A DNA stretch of 64,000 nucleotides from Nitrospira defluvii (GCA_000196815.1 FP929003.1:620001-684000), one strand, 5' to 3'; shown: positions 36,551 through 45,111, counted from the first letter of the stretch. Numbers and translations are program-made. Notes: generated by a model not told the origin, from the letters alone.

Positions 36551-37624
36551 ATGTCGGATCTTGATGTGAGCGCCGTCAAACTGCTGTTGATCGATGATGA
36601 GCTGCCTAGCCTCAAACTGATGGAGGCGATCCTCAAGCAGGCCGGCTACGAAAAAATTACAACGACGACCGACCCGCGTCAGGCGGTGCCGTTCTATCAA
36701 GAGGTGAAGCCGGATCTGATCGCGACGGACATGCGCATGCCGCATATGGATGGATTCGAAGTCCTGCGGCAGTTGACCGCCGTCATTCCCGCCGAAGACT
36801 ATGTGCCGATTCTCGTCATTACCGGTGAACTTGACGCGCCGACAAAACACCGGGCGCTTGCCGAAGGCGCCAAGGATTTCCTGAACAAGCCGGTGGATGC
36901 CACGGAAGTCGTGCTCCGCATCAAAAACCAACTGGTCACGAGGCAGCTTCATCGACAGCTGCACATGCACAATGAACATTTGGAAGCCCAGGTACGCCTG
37001 CGGACCAAGATCGTGGAGCAAACCCAGCTGGATCTGCTCAATCGTCTCGCGTTGGCGGCAGAATATCGGCATGACGCGACCGGCGGCCATGCCTGGCGGG
37101 TCGGGCGGATGGCCATGTTACTGGCGGAGATCAAGGGGCTGCCTGCGGATCAGGTGGATATGATCAAGAAGACGGCTCCGTTGCACGATATCGGGAAAGT
37201 CGGCCTGCGTGATTCCGTGATCCTGAAGGACGGGCCCTATGTGACGGCCGATTGGGAGGCGATGAAGCAGCATACCAAAATCGGATCGAGGCTCCTGTCG
37301 GATAGCCGGGCTCCTCTCTTGATGATGGCGCGCGAGATTGCCCTGACACATCATGAGCGGTGGGATGGAACCGGCTATCACGGGATTAAGGACGTGCAGA
37401 TTCCGCTGGCGGCGCGGATCGTGGCGCTCGCCGATGCCTTCGATATCATGACGCATCCCTGTTCATACAAACCGACGATGACGCTCAGCGAAGCCAAGAT
37501 TGAAATTCACATGCAGGCCGGTAAACAATTCGACCCCGACTTGAGCGCCTTATTTATACAGCTCATCGATCGTGAAGGAGAGAAGTTGTTGGCTGCGACG
37601 GGCCCGCTTCAGTTGGTCGCGTAG
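36551..37624 (+). CDS. Response regulator with HD-GYP-like output domain
   Basis: A 357-residue protein: receiver (KLLLIDDELPSL, LIATDMRMPHMDGFEVL, DFLNKPV), a connecting coiled coil and an HD domain with HDIGKVGLRD, HHERWDGTGYHGI and RIVALADAFDIM. This is the cyclic-di-GMP phosphodiesterase class, but the signature triplet GYP is GYH here (residues 275-277). Metal ligands His and Asp are kept, so activity is still possible. It follows the hybrid kinase by 54 bp and is probably its partner. Confidence 0.87.
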   Translation: MSDLDVSAVKLLLIDDELPSLKLMEAILKQAGYEKITTTTDPRQAVPFYQEVKPDLIATDMRMPHMDGFEVLRQLTAVIPAEDYVPILVITGELDAPTKHRALAEGAKDFLNKPVDATEVVLRIKNQLVTRQLHRQLHMHNEHLEAQVRLRTKIVEQTQLDLLNRLALAAEYRHDATGGHAWRVGRMAMLLAEIKGLPADQVDMIKKTAPLHDIGKVGLRDSVILKDGPYVTADWEAMKQHTKIGSRLLSDSRAPLLMMAREIALTHHERWDGTGYHGIKDVQIPLAARIVALADAFDIMTHPCSYKPTMTLSEAKIEIHMQAGKQFDPDLSALFIQLIDREGEKLLAATGPLQLVA

Positions 37625-37689
37625 CCCTCTGCTCCGGTTCGATTCCTCCCGCAGGGTAGCATCTCACGAAACATTCCCCTCAGGGCTGC

Positions 37690-37734
37690 TTGACGCATCT
37701 GCGCCGGGCTCTGTATTATTCGTGCCACGATAAT
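37690..37734 (+). promoter_or_regulatory. nikR promoter with overlapping palindromic operator
   Basis: TTGACG (37690-37695) and TATTAT (37714-37719) form -35 and -10 with an 18-bp spacer. ATTATTCGTG (37715-37724) and CACGATAAT (37726-37734) are an inverted repeat covering the -10. Such placement fits repression, most likely autoregulation by NikR. The sequence is not the E. coli GTATGA half site. Confidence 0.6.
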
Positions 37735-37760
37735 TTATTTCGTAACACGGAAGCACGGCT

Positions 37761-38180
37761 ATGAAGCAGCTTGCGCGATTCGGTGTCTCGCTCGATGAGG
37801 ATCTTCTTGCCGATTTCGACCGGTTGATCGAGCGGCGTAAATACACCAATCGGTCCGAAGCGATTCGCGATTTGATCCGGGGCAATCTGGTCGGACAGCA
37901 ATGGGACGAGAATAAGGAGACCGTTGCCACGATCACGTTCGTGTACGACCATCACGTGCCGGGTTTGACGGGGAAACTCACCCATATCCAGCACGATTTT
38001 CAAGGACACATCATGGCCGGAATGCATGTGCATCTCGACCACGATCACTGCCTGGAGGTGCTGGTGGCCAAGGGCAAAGGGGCTGCCATTCGCAAGGTGG
38101 CCGACGCGTTGCTGAGCGTCAAGGGCGTGAAGCACGGCAAGCTCACCATGACGACGACGGGTAAAGGGCTCAGCATTTGA
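37761..38180 (+). CDS. nikR: NikR nickel-responsive transcriptional regulator
   Basis: A 139-residue protein with an N-terminal ribbon-helix-helix domain (LARFGVSLDEDLLADFDRLI, NRSEAIRDLIR) and a C-terminal ACT-like nickel domain. The ligands align with E. coli NikR His76, His87, His89 and Cys95 as His78, His89, His91 and Cys97 (GMHVHLDHDHCLEV). It binds DNA as a Ni-loaded tetramer and represses uptake genes. The downstream TonB receptor at 38726 is a natural candidate target, by analogy with nickel receptors in Helicobacter. Confidence 0.93.
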   Translation: MKQLARFGVSLDEDLLADFDRLIERRKYTNRSEAIRDLIRGNLVGQQWDENKETVATITFVYDHHVPGLTGKLTHIQHDFQGHIMAGMHVHLDHDHCLEVLVAKGKGAAIRKVADALLSVKGVKHGKLTMTTTGKGLSI

Positions 38181-38599
38181 TGACGATTTGTGTGGTGGAT
38201 GGACGCGGCGGCGGGCTGGGAAGCCGGATGGTCGCCGGGTTGCGCGGGCTGGCGGATGACGGTCATGCAATTATCGGCCTGGGTCTCAATAGTGCCTCCG
38301 CGGAGGCGATGGCTCGGGCCGGCGCGACCTTCACCGAAACGGCCCCGCAGATGATTCACCGCCGGCTCTATGCCGCGGATGTGATTGTGGGCTCGTTGAG
38401 TCTCCTCATGCCGGGGTCGATGTTCGGTGAGGTCACTCCGGTGCTGGCGCAAGCCGTGCTGGAATCGTCGGCCAGAAAAGTACTGCTCCCCCTCAATAAG
38501 CGGAAGGTCGAAGTCGTCGGCGCCGAGGGACGAACCCTCGATGCGTTGATCGACCATGCCTTGCAGCGTTGTGCGTCGCTGCTCAGGGCGACCGCCTGA
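38180..38599 (+). CDS. DUF3842-like small protein
   Basis: A 139-residue protein starting in a TGATG overlap with nikR. The N-terminus (MTICVVDGRGGGLGSRMVAGL) looks nucleotide-binding. The rest (IIGLGLNSASAEAMARAGATFTETA, DVIVGSLSLLMPGSMFGEVT, KVLLPLNKRKVEVVG) fits DUF3842 as I remember it; the function of that family is unknown. Tight coupling to nikR suggests a nickel-related role. Confidence 0.7.
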   Translation: MTICVVDGRGGGLGSRMVAGLRGLADDGHAIIGLGLNSASAEAMARAGATFTETAPQMIHRRLYAADVIVGSLSLLMPGSMFGEVTPVLAQAVLESSARKVLLPLNKRKVEVVGAEGRTLDALIDHALQRCASLLRATA

Positions 38600-38725
38600 T
38601 CGAAACCGCCGTCCTGCCTCTCGAACTTCACTGTCAGATCACGAAGGTCTGAAGCGGCCGCTAGGGGCTATGCGTGGACCATTCTGAGTGCCTTGTCCGC
38701 TCACGTGATGTGATTGGGAGTCATG

Positions 38726-40771
38726 ATGCGGTGGATCGGATGGGTGATCGGTGCGGGAGCAATCGTGTTGAGTTTCGGTTTGACGGCGTTCGCCCACGAT
38801 CCAGACGCGCCTGATCTCGACGTGCCTGAGGTGACGGTCGAAGCCGCCCGCCCGGTGGCGGCTTCGTCGCAACAATTCATCCCCGACAAGGAATATCTCC
38901 TCCAGCCGCAAGGGCGCCCGGCCCAGGTGCTCCGCCTCATCCCGGGATTTATTGCCGTCGAACATTCCGGCGGCGCCGGCAAGGCCGACCAATATTTCCT
39001 GCGCGGGTTCGATGCGGATCACGGCACCGATGTCGCGTTTTTTGCCGACGGCATGCCGATCAATCTGCGCTCCCATGCCCACGGGCAGGGGTATACCGAC
39101 CTCAATTTCATCATCCCGGAGACCATCGAAGGCCTCGATGTCTACAAGGGGGCCTATCTGCCGGAGTATGGCGATTTCTCCACGGCGGGGGCGGTCAATT
39201 TCAGGACGCGAGCGGTGGTGAAGGAGGGCGTGGTGCAGTCGGCCGGCGGGCAGTTCAACACTCAACGGCATCTCTTCATGTTCTCTCCGACGAAGGACCA
39301 GATGCGGACCCTGTTCGCGGCTGAAGGCTACTACACCGATGGCCCGTTTCAGAACGGCAATCGATATTTTCGCGGCAACTTACTCGGGAAGGCCACGATG
39401 AACCCGACCTCCCGGTCGGAATTGTCGATCACCGGAACGTTTCATAAGGCGCAGTGGAACGGCTCGGGAGAGATTCCTCTGCGGGCCGTGCAGGATGGAT
39501 CACTCGACCGCTTCGGATCCATTGATCCGTCGGAAGGGGGCAACACTCTCCGCTCAACTGCGCGCTTGAATTATCACTACGACACGACGTCGTCCGGCCG
39601 GTTTTTTGCCAATGCCTACGCGCAATACTACCGCTTCGATCTCTTTACAAATTTTACATTCTTCCAGAACGATCCCGTCAACGGCGACGGGTTTCAGCAA
39701 TCCGACCGGCGGGTCATGTACGGTGGCGATTTGGGCTATAAGCAGACAGGCAGGGTATTCGGTATCGATGGCGCAGCCACTATCGGCGTGCAAGCCCGCA
39801 TGGATGATATTCATGCGCGGCTGGGGCCGCAGGTGCGTAGGAATCCACTCGGAACGACGACGGATACTGATATTTCCGAGGCCTCTTACGCACCGTTCGT
39901 GAAATTGGAGGTACAACCGACGGCGTGGATGCGCCTGGCCGGCGGTGTGCGCAGTGAAGTCTTTACCTTCGATGTCCGCAACCGCTGTGCAATCTGTGCC
40001 GAACAACCGGCGGGCACGGCGAGTTCGGGACTGGTCTTGCCGAAAGCCAATCTGATCTTAGGCCCATGGTTTCACACGGAATTCTTTGTGAACTATGGCG
40101 AGGGATACCACAGCAACGATGCGCGATCGGCGGTAACTCCGGCCGCCTCGCCGTTGGCGAGAGCCAAGAGTTATGAGGTCGGTATTCGATCAAGACCTTG
40201 GGGTTCGGACGGTATTGAGCTGACGGCCACGGTGTGGGCCCTGGACATGAAGCAGGAACTGGTGTTTGTCGGTGACGAAGGGACGACAGAAATTCGTGGC
40301 GCGTCCCGTCGGCGCGGTCTGGAGGTCGGCGCGCGCGGGCAGGTCTGGGGGCCGGTGTATTTTAGCGGCAGCATGACCTGGACTCAGGCGGAATTCAGAA
40401 ACGGCGATGCCATTCCACTGGCGCCGGAAGTGACGGCGTATGGCGCGCTGCTGCTGCGGTGGCCGGAAGGATTGACCTCACAGCTGCAAGCGACGTATCT
40501 CGGTGTTCGCCCGCTGACGGAGGATCGCAGCATTCGCGCGCCCTCATGGATCGACGTCGATTTGTCCGAACGGTACCAGATCCCGATCAAGCTGGCGCAT
40601 GGGCGACTCGAAGCGTTTTTGTTCGTGCAGAATTTACTCAATACGAAGTGGGAGCAGGCGGTCTTTGCCTTTGAGTCACGACTCAGAAATGAAGCGGCCG
40701 GGGTAACGGACATCCACTTCGTGCCGGGTAATCCAAGGATGGTGATGGGGGGCGTTGCATGGTATTTTTAG
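38726..40771 (+). CDS. TonB-dependent outer-membrane receptor 4 (probable nickel uptake)
   Basis: About 681 residues: signal peptide (VIGAGAIVLSFGLTAFAH), TonB-box-like DLDVPEVTVEAAR, and plug with QVLRLIPGFIAVEHSGG, YFLRGFDADHGTDVAFFADG, INLRSHAHGQGYTDLNF and LDVYKGAYLPEYGDFSTAGAVNF. The barrel ends GGVAWYF with a terminal Phe. The plug type with several His in the HAHGQGYTDLNFIIPE region is found in receptors of unknown or metal substrates. Position right after nikR suggests nickel. ATG 38726 (GGGAG 5 nt before) or ATG 38723 may start it. The TAG stop merges into a palindromic repeat. Confidence 0.88.
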   Translation: MRWIGWVIGAGAIVLSFGLTAFAHDPDAPDLDVPEVTVEAARPVAASSQQFIPDKEYLLQPQGRPAQVLRLIPGFIAVEHSGGAGKADQYFLRGFDADHGTDVAFFADGMPINLRSHAHGQGYTDLNFIIPETIEGLDVYKGAYLPEYGDFSTAGAVNFRTRAVVKEGVVQSAGGQFNTQRHLFMFSPTKDQMRTLFAAEGYYTDGPFQNGNRYFRGNLLGKATMNPTSRSELSITGTFHKAQWNGSGEIPLRAVQDGSLDRFGSIDPSEGGNTLRSTARLNYHYDTTSSGRFFANAYAQYYRFDLFTNFTFFQNDPVNGDGFQQSDRRVMYGGDLGYKQTGRVFGIDGAATIGVQARMDDIHARLGPQVRRNPLGTTTDTDISEASYAPFVKLEVQPTAWMRLAGGVRSEVFTFDVRNRCAICAEQPAGTASSGLVLPKANLILGPWFHTEFFVNYGEGYHSNDARSAVTPAASPLARAKSYEVGIRSRPWGSDGIELTATVWALDMKQELVFVGDEGTTEIRGASRRRGLEVGARGQVWGPVYFSGSMTWTQAEFRNGDAIPLAPEVTAYGALLLRWPEGLTSQLQATYLGVRPLTEDRSIRAPSWIDVDLSERYQIPIKLAHGRLEAFLFVQNLLNTKWEQAVFAFESRLRNEAAGVTDIHFVPGNPRMVMGGVAWYF

Positions 40772-40896
40772 CGGCCTTCTGAAAATGGCCTCCAGCTGCG
40801 TTCTCGGCTTGACAAAATCCTCACCGTACCCCGAGGGTACGCCTCCGGTCTTGTCTTCGCCTGCGGCCTTTCTGGAGGCCGTTTTGAGAAGGCCGC
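40771..40896 (+). repeat. Short palindromic repeat (126 bp) abutting a stop codon
   Basis: GCGGCCTTCTGAAAATGG..CTCCAG at the left and its near-perfect inverse (CTGGAGG..CCGTTTTGAGAAGGCCGC) at the right form TIRs of about 25 bp. The interior has CTTGACAAAATCCTC and the GTACCCCGAGGGTAC hairpin. It begins within the TAG stop of the receptor. It is related to the copies at 44949, 47017, 58790, 62020 and 62165. Confidence 0.75.
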
Positions 40897-40925
40897 ACAT
40901 TGAAGTTAGGAGACGAGACTCGCCC

Positions 40926-41483
40926 ATGAGAGAGGTTTTGTCGAGAAGCTACTTCGCTGGCCCAACCGTCGAAGTCGCGCGGTCGTTGATCGGGAAGTAC
41001 CTTGTTCGTGAGAACGGGCACGGACAGATCGCGGGGAAGATTGTGGAGGTCGAGGCCTACGTCGGTTCGGAGGACAAGGCTTGCCATGCGTCGAAGGGTC
41101 GAACGCAACGGACCGACGTCATGTTCGGGCCACCGGGAGTAGCCTACGTGTATTTGATTTACGGCATGTACCATTGCCTCAATGTCGTCACAGAGGGTGA
41201 AGATTTTCCGGCGGCCATCCTGATCCGGGCTATTGAAATCGAAGGACGACTGATCGATGGACCAGGCAGGCTTTGTCGGGAAATGGGTATCGACCGGACC
41301 TTGAATCGAATCGACCTGACGCAAGGTGACGCGCTTTGGTTTGAAGACCGTGGGCAGTCGGTGTCAAAGAAGGCGATCGGGACATTTCCCCGGATCGGCA
41401 TCGATTACGCAGGTGAATGGGCAAATAAGCTGTGGCGGTTTCGGATGCAATCGGAGACAGGCGCTGGTCGAAAGACGCGGTAG
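40926..41483 (+). CDS. 3-methyladenine DNA glycosylase (AAG/MPG family)
   Basis: A 185-residue protein with the complete family pattern: LLxRSYFAGPTVEVARSLIGKYL-type start, KIVEVEAYVGSEDKACHA with the catalytic Glu, TDVMFGPPGVAYVYLIYGMYHCLNVV, AILIRAIEIEG, GPGRLCREMGIDRTLN and RIGIDYAGEWANKLWRF. It removes alkylated bases in base-excision repair. ATG 40926 follows the palindromic repeat by 30 bp. Confidence 0.93.
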   Translation: MREVLSRSYFAGPTVEVARSLIGKYLVRENGHGQIAGKIVEVEAYVGSEDKACHASKGRTQRTDVMFGPPGVAYVYLIYGMYHCLNVVTEGEDFPAAILIRAIEIEGRLIDGPGRLCREMGIDRTLNRIDLTQGDALWFEDRGQSVSKKAIGTFPRIGIDYAGEWANKLWRFRMQSETGAGRKTR

Positions 41484-41506
41484 GAATGTGCCGGGGACAA
41501 AAAGAA

Positions 41507-41545
41507 ACGGGGCCGTTGTCGTGAGACAACGGCCCCGTCTTCGTT
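41507..41545. terminator. Bidirectional intrinsic terminator
   Basis: ACGGGGCCGTTGTC (41507-41520) pairs with GACAACGGCCCCGT (41525-41538) around GTGA, with a T-rich CTTCGTTCT on the right and AAAAAGAA on the left. It serves the convergent glycosylase and the gene ending at 41560. Confidence 0.8.
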
Positions 41546-41559
41546 CTATCGACTAGAAA

Positions 41560-41928
41560 CTAATCGATCTTACGGTCGCCGGTGATCTTGGTGGCAGAGG
41601 TCACCGGTGGCTCAATCTTGATTTGCGGACCCTGCACGTTCGGCAACCGGCCGGCGCCCTGGCCTTCGGTAATCCGCGCGTTGTCCGACTTCACCAATTT
41701 CTGTTCCGCATGCTTGCTGGAGGAATCCGCAGACTTCAGCAGAGTGGACTCGCCACCCGCCGCCTTCTGGCCCGGGTCATTGGCGGTCGGCTGCCCGGTC
41801 ACGGGGCTGCCGTCGTTCTTCATCGGATAACCTTCGTGCTTCGGCAACAGGGCCGGATTCGCGGAGGCCATCGAACACATAAACAATACACCTGCAAGGG
41901 TCGCGACGCTGCCGATCACGAATTTCAT
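41560..41928 (-). CDS. Small secreted protein of unknown function
   Basis: A 122-residue protein with a signal peptide (VIGSVATLAGVLFMCSMASAN) and a hydrophilic mature part (ALLPKHEGYPMKNDGSPVTGQPTAND, ending TKITGDRKID). No domain recognised; low-complexity and probably disordered. AAAGGAG lies upstream of the ATG on this strand. Confidence 0.65.
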   Translation of the reverse strand: MKFVIGSVATLAGVLFMCSMASANPALLPKHEGYPMKNDGSPVTGQPTANDPGQKAAGGESTLLKSADSSSKHAEQKLVKSDNARITEGQGAGRLPNVQGPQIKIEPPVTSATKITGDRKID

Positions 41929-42437
41929 ACCCCTACTCCTTTGAAAGAATGTGAAAGTATGGTGGTCGATTATAGACGTTAAAAGCCTGATGAGTGCGGG
42001 AATCTTAGCTATCTGAAGAAGCCGTGTCAAGGATAAAGGGGGAGGGCGGGTAGGTCAGGGGCCTGCTTTGCTCGCGCAACGCGCGGCCTTGGAAGGCCCT
42101 CGTTGGACGCGCGCAGGAGCAGGCCCCCCTAACCTAGCGCTGTAGCGGGAAAAGGCTGTGCGCGGCCTATGCGGGCGGCCAGGGGACACGTGGGCGCAAA
42201 AAGAGGCTGTCCACCACGGAGACCTGACCTGATTGATCGGACCGGACAAGAAACAGGGCCTAGCCAGGATTATTCATGAAAGCCGTGGCGAGGCGTTTGA
42301 GACCGAATCGCGCCGGGGTTTCTCGCCTGTAAGGCCGACGCAGGTGTACTGGCAGTCCGTCGAGGAGGCCGAACGAGAACAGCCTCGCCGAACGAGAGGA
42401 TCGGAGGCCTGAGCAGGTATTCATGAATAGTCCGGGC
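41929..42437. other. Gene-free region holding two repeat types
   Basis: About 500 bases between divergent-oriented neighbours without a supported gene. It contains a type-2 palindromic repeat (42058-42126) and most of a 184-bp TIR element (42259-42442), described separately. The stretch between them shows nothing recognisable. Confidence 0.5.
42058..42126. repeat. Type-2 palindromic repeat, copy 1
   Basis: Outer arms GGGCCTGCT / AGCAGGCCC surround a core (GCTCGCGCAACGCGCGG, then CCTCGTTGGACGCGCGC) whose inverse is found at 58044-58090. The core is nearly identical in both copies while the outer arms differ, each being self-complementary, which suggests compensatory change in a folded nucleic acid. 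Confidence 0.65.
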
Positions 42438-42442
42438 TTAGG
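42259..42442. mobile_element. 184-bp TIR element, possible IS remnant
   Basis: CCTAGCCAGGATTATTCATG (42259 onward) and, inverted at the other end, CCTAAGCCCGGACTATTCAT (from 42442 inward) are terminal inverted repeats of about 22 bp. The interior has no gene. TATTCATGAA ends of this kind remind me of IS1380-type elements, but the match is not certain. The right end supplies the stop codon of the kinase gene ending at 42438. A solitary end lies at 4021. Confidence 0.6.
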
Positions 42443-44270
42443 ACGCGGCGGTCGGGCGGCGTGGCGGACGGCGTCCGCGACCTCGATACCGATGGGCCGG
42501 ACCCCGGCTGACACCGGGCAGGCGAATCGTCACTGTGGTCCCTTCGCCGGGTGTGCCGGAAATGCCGATACTACCCTGATGTTCCTCGACGATTTTCTTC
42601 ACGGTGGCGAGGCCCAGGCCGGTGCCGGACCGCTTGGTCGTAAAGAACGGCTCGAATACCTTATCCACATGCTCGGGGGGAATCGGCGCCCCGTTGTTCT
42701 TGATCAGGATCTGAACTTCCAGATGTCGGCCTGCCCGCTGGTTGCTCATGGAGATGGTCAGGATGCCGCCAGGAGTCATGGCTTCGATCGCATTCTTGAA
42801 AATGCTGAGGAAGACCTGCTGCATCTTGGCTTCGTCGGCGCGCACCGGGGCGAGGACTCCGGCATATTCTTTGACTACCTGGATGCGGGTGGCTTCCAGT
42901 TCGGTCGCTACCACGGTCAACGCATTTTCGACCATTTCCGGAACCCGACAAAGCCGGCGCATGAGGTCGAGCGGTTTGGCGAAGTCGAGGATTTCATTGA
43001 GAATCGCTTCGATACGGATCAGATCCCGCATGGCGTTCTCGACACGGGTTTGCGGGTCGAAGTCGAGGATGCCCTCGGCTGTGACCTCTTCCAACTGCGC
43101 CCGAATCGAACCCAGCGGTTCCCGGATTTCAGTTGCGAGGAAGGCGCTGAACTCTCCGATGGCCGCCTGCCGCTCTTGTTTTCTGATCACCGGTTCCGCC
43201 GAGATCAAGGCGGGTGAGCCTGCTGCCGTGTCCGGCGCGCCTTCGGCCTTGGCGGTGCCCGCAGCTGCGGGCGGCGCGGCCTGGAGCAGATCGACCAGCT
43301 TGAGATTGATCGGTTCGAGCAGGCGGGCATCGGTCACCGCAAACCGGTCCGCTTCTTTCGAGGCCAGCGTGATGGTCCCGCCGACTTGTCCGCGCAGGAA
43401 GAAGGGCAGCACCAGCGACGACTGGAACCGGTCTTTATACAGGTGTTTGTGATCGAGGAAGCGGCCTTGAGTCGAAGCCAAATCGTGATCGACGCGTGGC
43501 TTACGGTGGCGCACCACCCATCCGGCGGCGGAGGCGTCGAGCGTCAAGCGCTGGCCTGCTTTCAGATCTTTCTTCTGGTCTTTCGGGTCGGTCTTCTGTT
43601 CCCCGGCGATCCCGAGCACTTCGACATTACCGGCGAGCGGGTCATAGGCGCCGATCCAGGCGCGGTCGAAGGCCAGGGTCTGCCCCAGCTCGTTCAGCAG
43701 CAACACGATCTTTTCCTGGATCTCCGGGGTCGCATGGGAGGTCGGCGCGTTGTAGACATCCGGAGTCGCAATAACCGGCTGCGGTTCCTGCACGACCAGC
43801 GGACGGCTCAGTAACACGTTGAGATCGAAGAGGCTGTCCCGTTCGAGCGCTTTGGTAATGTCGTCGCCGGCCTGCTCCAGCATCGTCTTGTCTTTTTTGG
43901 CATAGACGGCATTGTCCTTCCGTCCGATCACCAAAAAGCCGAAGGTGCGCTGACGGTGCCGCAGGGGCACGCCCAGCAGCGACTTGGCTCCCGGGGTGAC
44001 CAGACGAAGGCGCATGGTGCGTGAGGCTTCAGGATCGTTGCCGGCGGGGACGGATGTCAGTACCTTCTGCGAGGACAGCGTACGGACGATCGATTGGACA
44101 TCGCGCGGGGTGAAACCGCGATGCACCTGCGTCGTGAGCGGTCCCTGCTCCTGGTGGAAAATTGCGACCAGGGCGGCATCGGCGGGGAGCCCGTTGACGA
44201 CGGAGGTCAGGGTGCGATGCAGGTGCGTTTCAGCGGCGGCTTTTTTTTCTGATTCAGCTGGAGGACTCAT
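42438..44270 (-). CDS. GAF-domain histidine-kinase-like protein with altered H-box
   Basis: A 610-residue soluble protein. Two GAF-like domains lie in the N-terminal 330 residues (LPADAALVAIFHQEQG.., LLGVPLRHRQRTFGFLVIG; LGQTLAFDRAWIGAYD.., SSLVLPFFLRGQVGGTITLAS). A HisKA-like dimerisation region and a HATPase domain follow (FLSIFKNAIEAMTPGG, GTGLGLATVKKIVEEHQGSI). The H-box reads LATEIREPLGSI, with Thr380 where the phosphorylated His of HE(I/L)RxPL should be, so normal autophosphorylation is not possible. It may be a regulatory ATP-binding partner of another kinase. The C-terminal tail after TIRLPG is basic and its stop lies inside a TIR element. Confidence 0.85.
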   Translation of the reverse strand: MSPPAESEKKAAAETHLHRTLTSVVNGLPADAALVAIFHQEQGPLTTQVHRGFTPRDVQSIVRTLSSQKVLTSVPAGNDPEASRTMRLRLVTPGAKSLLGVPLRHRQRTFGFLVIGRKDNAVYAKKDKTMLEQAGDDITKALERDSLFDLNVLLSRPLVVQEPQPVIATPDVYNAPTSHATPEIQEKIVLLLNELGQTLAFDRAWIGAYDPLAGNVEVLGIAGEQKTDPKDQKKDLKAGQRLTLDASAAGWVVRHRKPRVDHDLASTQGRFLDHKHLYKDRFQSSLVLPFFLRGQVGGTITLASKEADRFAVTDARLLEPINLKLVDLLQAAPPAAAGTAKAEGAPDTAAGSPALISAEPVIRKQERQAAIGEFSAFLATEIREPLGSIRAQLEEVTAEGILDFDPQTRVENAMRDLIRIEAILNEILDFAKPLDLMRRLCRVPEMVENALTVVATELEATRIQVVKEYAGVLAPVRADEAKMQQVFLSIFKNAIEAMTPGGILTISMSNQRAGRHLEVQILIKNNGAPIPPEHVDKVFEPFFTTKRSGTGLGLATVKKIVEEHQGSIGISGTPGEGTTVTIRLPGVSRGPAHRYRGRGRRPPRRPTAAS

Positions 44271-44479
44271 CGACCTCTATGCAGGATGTTGCCGGCTATG
44301 CAGGGGGCTACCGATGGTGTTCCGGTCTGGATGACTCCGATCGTGAGTCATAGCCCGCAGCATGTTCGGAACATGGTGCTCGTTATAGGTTGTGCGCTCT
44401 CGGCGGTGAATAGCGAGCGTCGGGCGGCATTGTAGCAGCCGGATCAAGGTAACTCAAGGAAGAGAAGCGTGTCATGCTG

Positions 44480-44938
44480 CTAGTTCGGGTTGATGATCGT
44501 GGGCGGGCGCTGGGGATGATCGTGCCGCTCCACACGGGTATGTTCTACCACCAGGATCATGTTGAGCAGGCTGCTCACAAGGCTGATGACGAGGGCGCCC
44601 CAGAAGGACGCCCCGAACCCGACCACGGTAAAGCCTTTCACAAGGGCGGCGGTCAGCTGTAGCAGAAGGGCATTGATCACCACCATGAACAGGCCGAGCG
44701 AGACGACGATCAGCGGGAGCGCCAACAGATAGAGCAGCGGCCGGATCAGCGTATTCAGCACCGTCAGCACGAGCACGGCGGCCAGACCCGCGCCCAAGCT
44801 CTCCGATTCGATGCCGGGCACAATGGTCACGGCGAGAAAGACGGCAAGCCCCATGATCAGCACCCGCATGACAATGGGACGCAGGCCGCTGTTGCTGCTT
44901 GTGCTGTGCTGACTGCCTTGTAGCTGAAACACTCGCAC
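44480..44938 (-). CDS. Four-helix membrane protein (phage holin family 4 / YvlD-like)
   Basis: A 152-residue protein with four membrane helices (LIMGLAVFLAVTIVPGIE, AAVLVLTVLNTLIRPLLYLL, LPLIVVSLGLFMVVINALLL, FWGALVISLVSSLLNMILVV) and the typical NTLIRPLL and INALLLQ signatures of the PF04020 family (E. coli-like YvlD). The family is named for phage holins but is mostly chromosomal with unknown function. GTG 44938 follows GAGAGGG; an internal ATG at 44869 is possible. Confidence 0.8.
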   Translation of the reverse strand: MRVFQLQGSQHSTSSNSGLRPIVMRVLIMGLAVFLAVTIVPGIESESLGAGLAAVLVLTVLNTLIRPLLYLLALPLIVVSLGLFMVVINALLLQLTAALVKGFTVVGFGASFWGALVISLVSSLLNMILVVEHTRVERHDHPQRPPTIINPN

Positions 44939-44948
44939 GGGGCCCTCT

Positions 44949-45069
44949 CAGGATGTTGAAGACATCCGCCAGCTTCGTTCTCGCTTCATTCAGAGGCTCA
45001 ACGTACCGAAGTGTACGCCTCGCCTCTTCGTTCGCTGCGGCCTCGCTGAGCGGCCGTTTTGAACATCCT
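44949..45069. repeat. Short palindromic repeat (121 bp)
   Basis: CAGGATGTTGAAGACATCCG at the left and TTTTGAACATCCT at the right are inverted ends. The interior shares GTTCTCGCTTCATTCAGAGG, the GTACCG..TGTAC hairpin and CGCTGCGGCCT with the 201-bp elements, making it a shortened relative. Confidence 0.7.
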
Positions 45070-45111
45070 CTAGCATTGCCGCCCTCTCCTCAACCGGCGG
45101 CGATTGGCTTT

